64,000 nucleotides of DNA from Gemmatimonadota bacterium (GTDB lineage Bacteria > Gemmatimonadota > Gemmatimonadetes > Gemmatimonadales > GWC2-71-9), in NCBI GenBank assembly GCA_022710485.1, contig JAKLGU010000002.1, positions 66,682 to 130,681 of the forward strand, given 5' to 3'. Both the position numbers and the translations under genes were made by a program. Under the pieces are notes generated by a model. The model was not told the DNA's origin. It did not search any database and saw nothing but the letters and a program-made list of their open reading frames with translations. Within the stretch, counting starts at the first letter, position 1, and every line of letters begins with the position of its first letter. Shown here one piece after another: positions 31,369 to 40,348 of this stretch.

Positions 31369-33603
31369 TCACTCGAGATTCAGCATCTTCAGCAGCGCCG
31401 TAAACCGCGGGTGCCCGCGGAGCGGCGCGAAGAGGAAGGACGCTTTCAGTCCGTAGAGTCCGCCGGACCCTTCGGCGAGCGATTGCTCGAGGCAGTCGAT
31501 TGCGGAGTCATATTCCCCCAGCCCGGTGTGGACGTAGGCCCGGTAGTAGGGGGTCACGTATTCCAGGCGAGCGGCCTCCGTCAACTGGTGTAGCACGGCC
31601 CGGGCCTTCTCGACATTCCCCGTCAGGCCGTAGGCCTCCCCGAGCTGGCCGAGAAACATCGGGTCGTGTTGCGTCAGGGCGGCGCCCTGCTCGAGTTCCG
31701 CCAGCCCCTCCTCCGTCCTGCCGAGCTTGAGATAGGCCCAACCGAGGGTGGCCCGGGCGCGCCCGTACTGGGGATCCAGTTCGACGGCGTGCCGGGCGGC
31801 GCTTACCGCCTCCTCGTACCGACCGGCCCTGAGCAGGGCCGACGCCAGATCGGTCCGGTGCGACAGTGGATCGAGTTCCTGCGCGCGCGCCTCCATGCGG
31901 ATCGCCTCGTCGTGACGGCCCAGCGCGGCGAGCAGCCGTCCATACAAGTCATGGGCGTCGGCGCTTCCTGGTGAAAATTCGAGCGCGCGCTTGAATTCCT
32001 CTTCGGCGCCCGCCCAGTCGAAGTCGTGGACGTACTTGAGGAAGCCCAGCATGCAGTGCGCTTCGCCGAGCGTGCCGTCGAGCTCCAGCGCCCGTGTCAC
32101 CGACTTGGCGGCCAGTGCATAGGCCTCCCGCGGGTGCAGCAGCCCCGCGCCCGAAGCGAGGGCGACCTCCAGGTATGCCTGAGCCAGGTCGGCGTGTGCG
32201 AGCGCAAACTCCGGGTCCCGTGTGATGGCGCGCTGGAAATAGTCGATAGCCTGCCGCAGGCCGTCGGCGGTGTGGCGGACAAACCAGTGGCGCGCCTGCA
32301 GGTAGAGCTGGTACGCCTGCAGGTCGCGGGTCGGCTCGCGATGGACCCGCCGTTCCTCGTCCGGGCTCAGCTCCGCCCGGAGCGCCGCGGCGATCTGGAG
32401 CGCCACGTCCGACTGGATGGCAAAGATGTCGGTGAGCTGGCGGTCGTACGTCTCCGCCCAGAGATGCCGGTCGGTCTCGGCGTCGATCAGCTGGGCCACG
32501 ATCCGCACCCGGTCCCCGGCGCGGCGGACGCTGCCCTCGAGCAGGGTGGCCGCCGAGAGGAGGGCGCCGATTTCCCGAAGGCTCCGGTCCCGCTTCTTGA
32601 ACATCATCACCGAGGTTCGCGAGATCACCTTGAGCGAGCGAATCTTGGAGAGCTGCGCGATGACGTCCTCGGTGATGCCGTCGGCGAAGTATTCGTTCTC
32701 CGGGTCGCCGCTGAGGCTCAGGAAGGGGAGGACCGCGACGGAGCGCGCCGGCGCCCGGAACGCCTCTGGACGGGCCAGCGCGGCGGCGAACTCGGCAACG
32801 GAGGCGTACCGGTCGGCGGGCACCCGCGCCAGCGCCGTCCGGATGGCCCCTTCCACTCCCTCCGGCACGCTCTCCCGCACCGTCCGGAGCCGCGGCACGG
32901 TGTCCATGACCTTCCGCGCCTGGATCGCCTGGGCGGTGGCCCCGGTGAACGGCGGGTCGCCCGCCAGCATCTCGTACAGCACGCAGCCGAGCGAGTAGAC
33001 GTCGCTCCGGGCGTCCACCACGTCGCCGACCGACTGCTCCGGGCTCATGTAGGCCGGCGTGCCCACGGCGAATCCCGGATCGGTCAGCTTGTCCTTCACC
33101 TTCGTGGCGGCCTGGACCGCCGACGCGATGCCGAAGTCGCTCACCACCGGATGCCCGGCCTGGAGCAGGATGTTTTCCGGCTTGATGTCGCGGTGCACGA
33201 TGCCGATCCGGTGGGCGTAGGCCAAGGCGTCGGCCACCCCGCGCGCGACGTGCAGCGCGGCGTCGAGCGGCAGCTGCTTCTCGCGGACGAGGCGGTCGCG
33301 GAGCGTCTCGCCTTCGACGAATGGCATCACGAAATAGAGGAAGCCCCCCGCCTCGCCGCTGTCGTACAGCGGGACGATGTGGGGATGGCTGAGCTGGGCG
33401 GCGATCTCGATCTCGCGGAAGAACCGGGCCGACCCGATGGACTGCGCCAGTTCCGGTCGCAACACCTTCAGCGCCACCGGCCGGCGGTGCTTGAGGTCCT
33501 CGGCCAGGAAGACCACGGCCATGCCCCCGCGGCCGAGCTCGCGCTCGAGGCGGTAGCGGCCGGCCAGGGCCGACGTGAGGAGGGTGATGTCTTCGGGTCG
33601 CAT
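31369..33603 (-). CDS. Ser/Thr protein kinase with TolB-like domain and TPR repeats
   Basis: A 744-aa protein from ATG 33603. The kinase domain (about 16-275) has LGRGGMAVVFLA, Lys46 in ALKVL, HRDIKPENIL, DFGIAS and GTPAYMSPEQ, all intact. Next is a TolB/FlgO-like domain (about 300-440; VAVLPFLSLSGDPENEYFADG and LLEGSVRRAGDRVRI), followed by TPRs to the C-terminus (AHADLAQAYLEVALA, AHDLYGRLLAALGRHDEAI, ARATLGWAYLKLGRTEEGL). This three-part architecture is common in Gemmatimonadota and Acidobacteriota. No transmembrane helix is evident. It is transcribed divergently from a second kinase 145 bp away. Confidence 0.9.
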   Translation of the reverse strand: MRPEDITLLTSALAGRYRLERELGRGGMAVVFLAEDLKHRRPVALKVLRPELAQSIGSARFFREIEIAAQLSHPHIVPLYDSGEAGGFLYFVMPFVEGETLRDRLVREKQLPLDAALHVARGVADALAYAHRIGIVHRDIKPENILLQAGHPVVSDFGIASAVQAATKVKDKLTDPGFAVGTPAYMSPEQSVGDVVDARSDVYSLGCVLYEMLAGDPPFTGATAQAIQARKVMDTVPRLRTVRESVPEGVEGAIRTALARVPADRYASVAEFAAALARPEAFRAPARSVAVLPFLSLSGDPENEYFADGITEDVIAQLSKIRSLKVISRTSVMMFKKRDRSLREIGALLSAATLLEGSVRRAGDRVRIVAQLIDAETDRHLWAETYDRQLTDIFAIQSDVALQIAAALRAELSPDEERRVHREPTRDLQAYQLYLQARHWFVRHTADGLRQAIDYFQRAITRDPEFALAHADLAQAYLEVALASGAGLLHPREAYALAAKSVTRALELDGTLGEAHCMLGFLKYVHDFDWAGAEEEFKRALEFSPGSADAHDLYGRLLAALGRHDEAIRMEARAQELDPLSHRTDLASALLRAGRYEEAVSAARHAVELDPQYGRARATLGWAYLKLGRTEEGLAELEQGAALTQHDPMFLGQLGEAYGLTGNVEKARAVLHQLTEAARLEYVTPYYRAYVHTGLGEYDSAIDCLEQSLAEGSGGLYGLKASFLFAPLRGHPRFTALLKMLNLE

Positions 33604-33748
33604 GATTGCGGGGGCCTGTCCCGTGGAGGGAGCGCGTCTGCCTTCACGATACGCCAGTCTCGCCGGCTTTGCGAGCGCCTGGCGAACTGGCGTGCCGGTC
33701 CCCATAGCCGCAAATTCATCCCGGAATCCACTTCCGGCAAGCGAGCTC

Positions 33749-34681
33749 ATGAGCAACGTCCCGCAGGAACTGACTGACGCCCTCCAGGATCGCTACCGCT
33801 TCGAGCGCCAGATCGGCAAGGGTGGCATGGCGACGGTGTACCTCGCGCATGACCTCACGACCGGAGGCGACGTCGCCCTCAAGGTCCTGAACCCGGAACT
33901 CGCGCGCACCGTCGGCGAGGACCGGTTCAAGCGCGAGATCCGCGTGGCGAGCCGGCTCGAACACCCGAACATCCTGCGGGTCCTCGACTCGGGCGAGGTG
34001 GGCGACCTCCTCTGGTTCACCATGCCGTACGTGCAGGGCGAGGACCTTGGCGACCTGCTCCTGAGCGAGCCGTCCCTCCCGCTGCCCCGCGCGCTCGCCA
34101 TCATCCGCGCCGTCGGTGCCGCCCTGACGGCGGCCCACGAGCAGGGAGTGGTGCACCGGGACATCAAGCCCGACAACATCCTCCTGGAGGGCGACCACGT
34201 CATGGTCGCCGATTTCGGCGTGGCCCGCGCGGTCAGCGACATGCACGAGAAGCTCACCGCCACGGGGATGGTGGTGGGCACGCCCGTCTACATGAGCCCG
34301 GAGCAGGCGGCGGGAGAGAAGGAGATCGACGGGCGGTCGGACCAGTACGCCCTGGCGAGCGTGCTCTACGAGATGATTGCGGGGGAGCCCCCGTTCCGGG
34401 GGGCCACGCCGACGGCGACCCTGATGCGCCGGTTCGCCGGGCCACCGCAACCGCCCCGCCCGGTCTTCGACATCCCGGAGGCGGTCGAGCGGGCCATCTT
34501 GCGGGCGCTCGAACGAGAGCCCACGGCACGGTACGCGAGCGTGTCGGCCTTCATCGACGCGCTCGAAGGGAAGGAGGTGGCGACGGCGGCGAGCCCGGCC
34601 CCGGCGGGGTCCGCCGCGGACGCATCCCCTTCGCCCCGCGGCGGCTTCCTCGGGTCGCTCTTCGGCCGCCGCAAGCCGTAA
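33749..34681 (+). CDS. Hanks-type Ser/Thr protein kinase
   Basis: A 310-aa protein from ATG 33749. The complete kinase domain contains IGKGGMATVYLA, ALKVLNPELA, HRDIKPDNILL, DFGVARA and GTPVYMSPEQA. It ends in a short Ala/Pro/Ser-rich tail and the basic GSLFGRRKP. No transmembrane segment or sensor domain is seen. It is close in sequence to the divergent TPR kinase, suggesting local duplication, and the 145-bp space between must hold both promoters. Confidence 0.9.
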   Translation: MSNVPQELTDALQDRYRFERQIGKGGMATVYLAHDLTTGGDVALKVLNPELARTVGEDRFKREIRVASRLEHPNILRVLDSGEVGDLLWFTMPYVQGEDLGDLLLSEPSLPLPRALAIIRAVGAALTAAHEQGVVHRDIKPDNILLEGDHVMVADFGVARAVSDMHEKLTATGMVVGTPVYMSPEQAAGEKEIDGRSDQYALASVLYEMIAGEPPFRGATPTATLMRRFAGPPQPPRPVFDIPEAVERAILRALEREPTARYASVSAFIDALEGKEVATAASPAPAGSAADASPSPRGGFLGSLFGRRKP

Positions 34682-34708
34682 CGCCGAGAGGCCTGGGCCA
34701 GCAACGCC

Positions 34709-36220
34709 TTAGGGCGTGCGGGTCGCCGCCCGCGCGATCGCCCGGAGCATGCCGCCGAACACCAGCTGGTGCACCGGGTACAGCGCGTACCAGTAGGCCC
34801 GGCCCAGCGGCCCCACCGGATCGAAGCTCGCCGTCTGCCGGATGGTCGAACCGGACGCGTCGCCCGTCACCTCGAATTCCAGCCAGGCCCTCCCCGGCAG
34901 CTTCATCTCGGCGGCGAGTCGCAGCAGGCGGTTCGGTTCTACCGCCTCCACGCGCCAGAAGTCGATCGCGTCCCCGACCCGCAGCGTCGTGGGTGAGGGG
35001 CGGCCGCGCCGCATGCCCACGCCGCCGACCAGCAAGTCGAGAAATCCGCGCACATGCCAGAGCCAATCCCAGGCATACCACCCTGTCTCGCCCCCGATCG
35101 CCTGAATCGGACGGAACGCGGCCTCGGGGGAGACCGTGACGCTGACCGTGCGGGAATCGACCAGGCGCGGACCAAACTCGACGCCGCCCCAGGAGGGCTG
35201 CTCCCCTGCGGCAGACAGCGCGTCGGACCAGCGCGTGGCCGCAATCTCCCGATCCTCCCGCCCGAGCGCGCGCCGGACGGCATCCTCCACCCCCATCGGG
35301 CGGACCGAGAACACCCGAAGGGCGGTATCGTCCCGGACCACGGTGGAATGCACGATGCTGTCGAGGAGCTTGCGCCCGATTCGCGCGTACAGCGGCGTGA
35401 TCAGGCCGAGCCAGAGGCTCGACAGGTAGGGCGTGAGCACGGGCACGGGCAGCATCCGCACGCGGCGGCCCCGGAGTTTCCCGTAGACCCGCATGATCTC
35501 CGCATACGACATGCGGTCGGCACCGCCGATCTCGTAGATGCGGCACGCGGACTCCGGAAGCCGCAGCGCCTCGATCAGGTAGGCGAGCAGGTCATCGATC
35601 GCGATCGGCTGCGCCGGCACGTTCACCCACTTCGGCGTGATCATGACGGGCAGCCGCTCGACGAGGGAGCGGATCATCTCGTAGGACAGGCTCCCGGAGC
35701 CGATGACGATGGACGCCCGGAACTCGAGCACCGGCACGCCGGACTCCCGGAGGATCTCGCCCACCTCCTGCCGACTGCGCAGGTGCGGAGAGAGCGATTC
35801 CTCCGAGATCCCCAAGCCACCGAGGTAGATGATCCGGCCCACTCCTGCGGCTCGTGCCGCCTCGCCAAAATTCCGTGCCGCCTTGCGGTCGGCCTCCTCG
35901 AACGACCCGGTGGCCCCCATGGAGTGCACCAGGTAATAGGCGACGTCGATGCCACGCAGGGCGGTGTCGAGCGTCGCGCGCTCAAGGACGTCGCCTGCGA
36001 TGACTTCCGTGGACGCGGCCACCCTCGACGTCAACACTTCCGGCCGCCTGACCAGGCACCGCACGCGACATCCCTCCTGCTCCAGCAGCGGCAGGAGCCG
36101 CCCCCCGACATAGCCGGTGGCGCCGGTGAGGAGGATCCGCTGGGGCGGCGGTGCGACGAGGGAACCAGGCATCGGGCGGACCTCAACTCCTCGGACAGAG
36201 AGACGCTTCTCGTACACCAT
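34709..36220 (-). CDS. NAD(P)-binding SDR / DUF2867 two-domain protein
   Basis: A 503-aa protein (an internal ATG at 36172 is an alternative start). The N-terminal Rossmann domain has ILLTGATGYVGGRLLPLLEQ, and the extended-SDR-like domain continues through EFRASIVIGSGSLSYEMIRSLVERLP. The C-terminal part is the DUF2867 START-like domain (residues about 340-500; DFWRVEAVEPNRLLRLAAEMKLPG and PVGPLGRAYWYALYPVHQLVF). Such fusions are widespread but of unknown substrate. It faces the kinase gene convergently. Confidence 0.82.
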   Translation of the reverse strand: MVYEKRLSVRGVEVRPMPGSLVAPPPQRILLTGATGYVGGRLLPLLEQEGCRVRCLVRRPEVLTSRVAASTEVIAGDVLERATLDTALRGIDVAYYLVHSMGATGSFEEADRKAARNFGEAARAAGVGRIIYLGGLGISEESLSPHLRSRQEVGEILRESGVPVLEFRASIVIGSGSLSYEMIRSLVERLPVMITPKWVNVPAQPIAIDDLLAYLIEALRLPESACRIYEIGGADRMSYAEIMRVYGKLRGRRVRMLPVPVLTPYLSSLWLGLITPLYARIGRKLLDSIVHSTVVRDDTALRVFSVRPMGVEDAVRRALGREDREIAATRWSDALSAAGEQPSWGGVEFGPRLVDSRTVSVTVSPEAAFRPIQAIGGETGWYAWDWLWHVRGFLDLLVGGVGMRRGRPSPTTLRVGDAIDFWRVEAVEPNRLLRLAAEMKLPGRAWLEFEVTGDASGSTIRQTASFDPVGPLGRAYWYALYPVHQLVFGGMLRAIARAATRTP

Positions 36221-36240
36221 GCCGCGGCGAAGGTTCGGGA

Positions 36241-36274
36241 CGACAAAGGGCCGGCAGAATCTGCCGGCCCTTGT
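36241..36274. terminator. Long GC-rich hairpin, probable terminator
   Basis: A near-perfect inverted repeat with about 15-bp arms (GACAAGGGCCGGCAG and its complement) sits between the end of the leftward lipoprotein gene and the start of the SDR gene. T-tracts are short, so termination strength is uncertain. Confidence 0.65.
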
Positions 36275-36295
36275 CGTTTCAGCAACCTCAATCCA

Positions 36296-36757
36296 TCAGG
36301 GCGTGCGGGTCGCCGTCCAATGGCTGTTCTGCACCACGCTGTCGGTGGCGGCAATCATGGTCACCGCCGTCCCGGTCCAGGCGTTACCTGCGGCGCGGCC
36401 GACGGCGATCCACTTCATCTGCGGGCTGCCCGCGGGCGCCCCGGCCGGCATGAACGGCGCGGACGACCAGATGACGCTGTCCGCCGAGAGTACGCCTGTG
36501 AAGGCCACGGAATCGGTCGGGGCCTTCGCGTCCACCAGCTTACCCGAAAGGGCGCCGGTCGAGTCGGCGGTCCCGATGGACGTCCAATTGCTGAGCACCG
36601 AGTCGGTGCCGTTCGCCATCGTGGTGCCCACGTAGGAGCCGACCACATCGGCGGCGGTTAGTGCGGCCGGCATGGCGGCAGGCGCCTCCGCCGGGGGGGC
36701 TTCCTTTGCGCCACCACAGGCCCAGAGCACAAGGGGCAGAAGCAGGATCTTTCGCAT
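36296..36757 (-). CDS. Small lipoprotein, unknown function
   Basis: A 153-aa protein from ATG 36757. The lipoprotein signal is MRKILLLPLVLWACGG (Cys14). An Ala/Pro-rich linker precedes a beta-rich domain (VVGSYVGTTMANGTDSVLSNW through AVTMIAATDSVVQNSHW) that looks like a lipocalin- or DUF-type fold. The family is not recognised. A terminator-like hairpin follows it. Confidence 0.65.
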   Translation of the reverse strand: MRKILLLPLVLWACGGAKEAPPAEAPAAMPAALTAADVVGSYVGTTMANGTDSVLSNWTSIGTADSTGALSGKLVDAKAPTDSVAFTGVLSADSVIWSSAPFMPAGAPAGSPQMKWIAVGRAAGNAWTGTAVTMIAATDSVVQNSHWTATRTP

Positions 36758-36849
36758 GGTACCTCGCCGAGACGGGATGAAGTGGGGGGGAAGCCACGCA
36801 TAGCATACAGCTTTCGCGTGGAAGCGCAATGCTCCCGGGCATCCGGCGC

Positions 36850-37494
36850 TCAATCCGTACCCACCGACAGTGCGATCAGGGCCTGGGCGGCCACGTACGT
36901 CAGCATGATGACGGCCTGCGCGCCTGCAAACGGGCGCCGGAAGCGATTGAGCGCGAGCACGGCGTCCGACGCCATGAACAGCGCGGCCCCGAGCGCAGCA
37001 AGCCGGGAGCCCGGCGTACCGAGCGTCCGATGCCATCCCCAGGCCTGCCAGACCATCAGCAGGATCGCCGCCGAGTAGAGCAGGACCGGCAGGCGGAGTT
37101 TCCCGAGGCCGGGCCAGAGCAGCCGGAGCAGGAGCGCCGCCATGGCCGCGAGGGGAAGGAGGAGCGCCGGGGCGGTACCAAGCGGGACCCCGGCGCTGAA
37201 CGCCACGATGTAGGCCACGTGGGCCAGGAGGAAACTGGCCAGCCCCGCCACGAACCGGTCCCGCGGGAGCATGAGCAGGACGTCCCCGACGAGGGAACAG
37301 GCGAGGCCGACGACGACGGCCTGCTGGTAGCGGGCGCCGTGGGCGGACGTGGAGAGGACGGCAAGCAGCAGGAGGAGCGCAGTGGTGGACGGCTTGAAAA
37401 GGTACACCTGCCACCGCGGGCCGCGGTATTCGGCCCGGAGTTGCAGCCCGACCGAGAGGGCGGCGGCGGCGAGGAAGGCGGAGGAAGCGGGCAT
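36850..37494 (-). CDS. YhhN/TMEM86 family protein (lysoplasmalogenase-like)
   Basis: A 214-aa polytopic membrane protein with about eight helices. Family landmarks are FKPSTTALLLLLA, SLVGDVLLMLPRDRFVAGLASFLLAHVAYIVAF, and FMASDAVLALNRFRRPFAGAQAVIMLTYVAAQALI. Eukaryotic TMEM86 and some bacterial YhhN proteins hydrolyse lysoplasmalogen; activity here is not shown. It is followed on the same strand by the small lipoprotein gene. Confidence 0.82.
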   Translation of the reverse strand: MPASSAFLAAAALSVGLQLRAEYRGPRWQVYLFKPSTTALLLLLAVLSTSAHGARYQQAVVVGLACSLVGDVLLMLPRDRFVAGLASFLLAHVAYIVAFSAGVPLGTAPALLLPLAAMAALLLRLLWPGLGKLRLPVLLYSAAILLMVWQAWGWHRTLGTPGSRLAALGAALFMASDAVLALNRFRRPFAGAQAVIMLTYVAAQALIALSVGTD

Positions 37495-37509
37495 CGGGCG
37501 GGATGGCGC

Positions 37510-37908
37510 CTAGCGCTCGCGCCCCTGCCCCAGGTACAGCCGGCCACCGATCCAGCAGAGCGGAATCGCCAGGACGGCCAGCGACACGGGATACCAGGCC
37601 GGCCCCAGGTCCTTGCCCATGGTCGCCATGACACCCAGTCCGCCCAGCACCGTGCCGACGACGCCGAGGATCATTGCATGCTTCATCGGATGCGCCGGCG
37701 CCAGCTTCGCGGTGAGGTACGCCCCCGCGATCGTGATCGGGATGCGATAGGACAGCGCGATCGCGCTGAGCCGGTCATCGAGCGGCTGGCCCATCGGCGG
37801 GAACAGGTGGACGAGGTGCAGCAGGATGTCGACGAGCGTCGTGACGACGATCGTGAACAGCACGCCGGCCACCACGGCCCAGATGCTCTTTCGGGTCGAC
37901 GGCGTCAT
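37510..37908 (-). CDS. Four-TM membrane protein, unknown function
   Basis: A 132-aa protein from ATG 37908, overlapping the amidohydrolase stop by 4 bp. About four transmembrane helices are present (IWAVVAGVLFTIVVTTLVDILLHL; LSYRIPITIAGAYLTAKLA; HAMILGVVGTVLGGLGVMATM; WYPVSLAVLAIPLCWIGGRLYL). The family is not recognised. Confidence 0.65.
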   Translation of the reverse strand: MTPSTRKSIWAVVAGVLFTIVVTTLVDILLHLVHLFPPMGQPLDDRLSAIALSYRIPITIAGAYLTAKLAPAHPMKHAMILGVVGTVLGGLGVMATMGKDLGPAWYPVSLAVLAIPLCWIGGRLYLGQGRER

Positions 37909-39131
37909 CGCTCCACCACCTTTCCGTTCTTCATGACGAAGCTGACCTGCTTGAGGGTCTGGATGTTGGTGAGGGGATTGTCGGGCGTCGCGATCAGGTC
38001 GGCGTACTGCCCCACCCTGAGCGTGCCCCGGACGTCGTCCACCCCCAGCAGCCGGGTGCCGTTGGTGGTCATGGCCCGAAGGATGGCTGGGGCGGGGACG
38101 CCGGCCTCCACCCACGGATCGATCCCGGTGATGGCGTCCTGCCCGCGCGTGATGCCCGGCTTGAAGTCGATGGCGTCGGTGCCATAGACCAGCAGGACGC
38201 CCGCCTTGTAGGCTCGCCGCAGCCGGTCCACCCACTGCCGGTGATAGGCGGTCGTGTCGTCGTTGGCCAGGAACTCGGTGCCCACCAGCGCCACCCCGTT
38301 CTTCTTGGCCAGCTGGAGGTCGGCGTCGGTCATGTCGAAGCCGTGCTCGATGGAGGCCACGCCGGCCGCGGCGGCGTTATGGGCGCCGGGTTCGGTCCAG
38401 GCGTGCGCCGCCAGCTTGAGCCCCGCCGCACCGGCCTGCGCCTTGATGTACTCGATGTCCTCCACGGAGTAGATGTAGCGCTGGTCGTCCACCACGATCT
38501 TGATGACGGTGGCGCCGTAGTGGATGTTCTCCCGTACCGCCTTGAGCATCTCGTCCCGCGTGTCGGCGAAGTAGTACTCCGGCTCGGCGAGGCCGGGCTT
38601 GTCGGGCTGCAGGTGGAACTGCCCGCCGTAGGGGGCGATGATCCGGCCGGCGGTGATCAACGTCGGCCCGACGATGAGTCCGAGCTGGATGGCACGCCGA
38701 ACCTGCACGCAGGCGTAGTTCCCCTCGTTCCCGATATCGCGCACGCTGGTGAAGCCCGCCTGGAGCATGGTGCGGGCGTTGACCACCCCCTCGATGGCGC
38801 GGAAGGCGTCCGGATCACGAAGCGTCGTGTAGTAGTAGCTCCCGGCGTCCCGACCGGGCACTACCGCCATGCAGAGATGGGTGTGCGCGTCCACCAGGCC
38901 CGGCGAGATGGTCGAGGTGGAGAGATCGATCACCGTAGCGCCGGCGGGAATCGTCACGTTGCCGCCGATCGCCGTGATCTTCCCCTGCTCGATCAGGATC
39001 ACCTGGTTCTCGGCGGCGGTGCCGCCGTCGGGATCCACCACGCGGCCGGCGCGGATGGCGGTGACCTGCGCCGAGGCCGGGGCGGCGAGCGCCAGAAGAA
39101 GGAGGGACGCGAGGATGCGCGAGCGATGCAT
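37905..39131 (-). CDS. Secreted amidohydrolase
   Basis: A 408-aa protein from ATG 39131 with a signal peptide (MHRSRILASLLLLALAAPASAQ). Metal-site residues of the amidohydrolase superfamily are visible: VDAHTHLCM (HxH), a Lys in TVIKIVVDD, KLAAHAWTE (His), SIEHGFDM (His) and VYGTDAIDF (Asp). Relatives include prolidase-like and imidazolonepropionase-like enzymes that cleave dipeptides or cyclic amides. Exported amidohydrolases of this type are abundant in Gemmatimonadota. It is coupled to the small membrane protein downstream. Confidence 0.87.
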   Translation of the reverse strand: MHRSRILASLLLLALAAPASAQVTAIRAGRVVDPDGGTAAENQVILIEQGKITAIGGNVTIPAGATVIDLSTSTISPGLVDAHTHLCMAVVPGRDAGSYYYTTLRDPDAFRAIEGVVNARTMLQAGFTSVRDIGNEGNYACVQVRRAIQLGLIVGPTLITAGRIIAPYGGQFHLQPDKPGLAEPEYYFADTRDEMLKAVRENIHYGATVIKIVVDDQRYIYSVEDIEYIKAQAGAAGLKLAAHAWTEPGAHNAAAAGVASIEHGFDMTDADLQLAKKNGVALVGTEFLANDDTTAYHRQWVDRLRRAYKAGVLLVYGTDAIDFKPGITRGQDAITGIDPWVEAGVPAPAILRAMTTNGTRLLGVDDVRGTLRVGQYADLIATPDNPLTNIQTLKQVSFVMKNGKVVER

Positions 39132-39193
39132 GACCGACTCCGTTCGGGAGGAAAGGGCGTGTCGGGATGGTGCGGGATGCCAACCCGCGGCTG

Positions 39194-39610
39194 TCACCGG
39201 AGCCGGAGCTTGGCTTTCGGCTTGGACTTGGACTTCGCCTTGGGCTTGGGCGTGGGCTTCGTCTTGGGTTTCGGCTTCCGGGTCCGGGCGCGGCGGGCCA
39301 CGGCAATGGCCTGCTCGGCCCAGACGGTCAGGGTGTCGATGTCCTCGAAGAGGTCGGCCGGCACTTCATAGTACTGCATTGCCTCGCCGTCGGGGCCGAA
39401 GGGACGGAAGGGCCCCATGCCCTGGGCCTCGAAGTGGGGGCGGTTGGTGTCGTCCACCTTGAAGTACACGACGTCGTCGTCCACCAGGGCAAAGAAAGCG
39501 TCGCCGCTGTACACGCCGACCCCGCCGAACATGGAGCGGTCGCGGATGGCGGGCGCGGCCCGGCGGAGCTGCTCGAGCACGAAGGCGCGGAAGGTGGGGG
39601 TGACGGGCAT
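39194..39610 (-). CDS. TfoX N-terminal-domain protein with basic tail
   Basis: A 138-aa protein. Residues 1-105 match the TfoX N-terminal domain (RSMFGGVGVYSGDAFFALVDDDVVYFKVDD). The last 30 residues are a Lys/Pro/Ser repeat (KPKPKTKPTPKPKAKSKSKP) that could bind nucleic acid. TfoX/Sxy regulates competence in gammaproteobacteria, but the isolated N-domain has no established role. A paralogue with an Arg-rich tail lies at 51356-51733. Confidence 0.78.
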   Translation of the reverse strand: MPVTPTFRAFVLEQLRRAAPAIRDRSMFGGVGVYSGDAFFALVDDDVVYFKVDDTNRPHFEAQGMGPFRPFGPDGEAMQYYEVPADLFEDIDTLTVWAEQAIAVARRARTRKPKPKTKPTPKPKAKSKSKPKAKLRLR

Positions 39611-39625
39611 GGGAGAGATGCACTT

Positions 39626-39997
39626 TCAAATAGGACGAAGTTGCTCCGAGAGGCTGCGTGTCTTCGAGGTGACCTCGGAGCCGGTGTGCAGCGTGGTCTT
39701 CCTCTCGATCAGCATGAGATGGCACTCCCGCTCCGCAATGGGATTATGGCGGACGCCCTTGGGAACGATGAACATCTCGCCTTCGTTGAGGACGACTGTT
39801 CGGCCCTCCATCTCGATGGTCAACGAGCCCTTGAGGATGTAGAAGAGCTCATCTTCGTTTTCGTGACTGTGCCAGGCAAGTGTTCCCTGTACCTTGGCGA
39901 CCTTGACGTACGAGTCCTCGAGTTCAGCAACGACCCGCGGTGACCAGTGCTCGGTCAGCGCCGCAGCAGTCTCCCGGGGACAAACGACTTCAGGCAT
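39626..39997 (-). CDS. Cupin-domain protein
   Basis: A 123-aa single-cupin protein. Motif 1 (GTLAWHSHENEDELFYILKG) supplies two His and one Glu, and motif 2 (GEMFIVPKGVRHNPIA) supplies the last His. It probably binds one divalent metal. The function is not inferable; relatives include small dioxygenase-like and sugar-isomerase-like cupins. It is transcribed away from the mutagenesis cassette. Confidence 0.82.
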   Translation of the reverse strand: MPEVVCPRETAAALTEHWSPRVVAELEDSYVKVAKVQGTLAWHSHENEDELFYILKGSLTIEMEGRTVVLNEGEMFIVPKGVRHNPIAERECHLMLIERKTTLHTGSEVTSKTRSLSEQLRPI

Positions 39998-40119
39998 TGC
40001 ATGTACCTCACAGAGGGTAGCTCCACACTAGAACTCTACTCTTCACCTATCCTACCGCTCCCTCCTGACCCCGGCCAGCACCTGGCCAGCCCCAAGGTTC
40101 CGCCCGCCGAATCCCCATC

Positions 40120-40173
40120 TTGACGCCCACCCCACCGGTGCCCTACATTCGGGAAAACCGAAGAAAAACCGAA
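40120..40173 (+). promoter_or_regulatory. Promoter with overlapping palindromic operator, upstream of the DNA-damage cassette
   Basis: TTGACG (40120-40125) and TACATT (40144-40149) are spaced by 18 bp, a good sigma70-type promoter. A perfect palindrome TTCGG-N5-CCGAA (40148-40162) overlaps the -10 box and likely start site. A further CCGAA half-site occurs at 40169-40173. This placement is typical of a repressor operator. A LexA-like protein is the natural suspect, because the genes are DNA-damage functions, but the box matches no LexA consensus I know. Confidence 0.6.
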
Positions 40174-40183
40174 AGAGGACACC

Positions 40184-40348
40184 ATGCCCCCTGCCGCCCA
40201 GCCGCCCCGCCCAACCACCTACCTGCCGACGCGCCCCAACCCGTTGACCTATCAGCATATCCGTGTCTGTCCCGAGTGCGCCGGCCCGGTGGCCCACAAC
40301 TCCGGCTGCGTCACCTGCAGGGCGTGCGGCTGGGGGCGTTGCGGGTAA
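40184..40348 (+). CDS. 54-aa zinc-ribbon protein
   Basis: A small gene with a strong ribosome-binding site (AAAGAGGA) and ATG 40184. After a Pro-rich N-terminus it reads IRVCPECAGPVAHNSGCVTC, then RACGW and a final CG, giving CPxC and CxxC knuckles of a zinc ribbon like that at the C-terminus of class II ribonucleotide reductases. Its TAA overlaps the ATG of the radical SAM gene by 1 bp, so it is the first gene of the cassette. Function is unknown; DNA or protein binding is plausible. Confidence 0.7.
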   Translation: MPPAAQPPRPTTYLPTRPNPLTYQHIRVCPECAGPVAHNSGCVTCRACGWGRCG

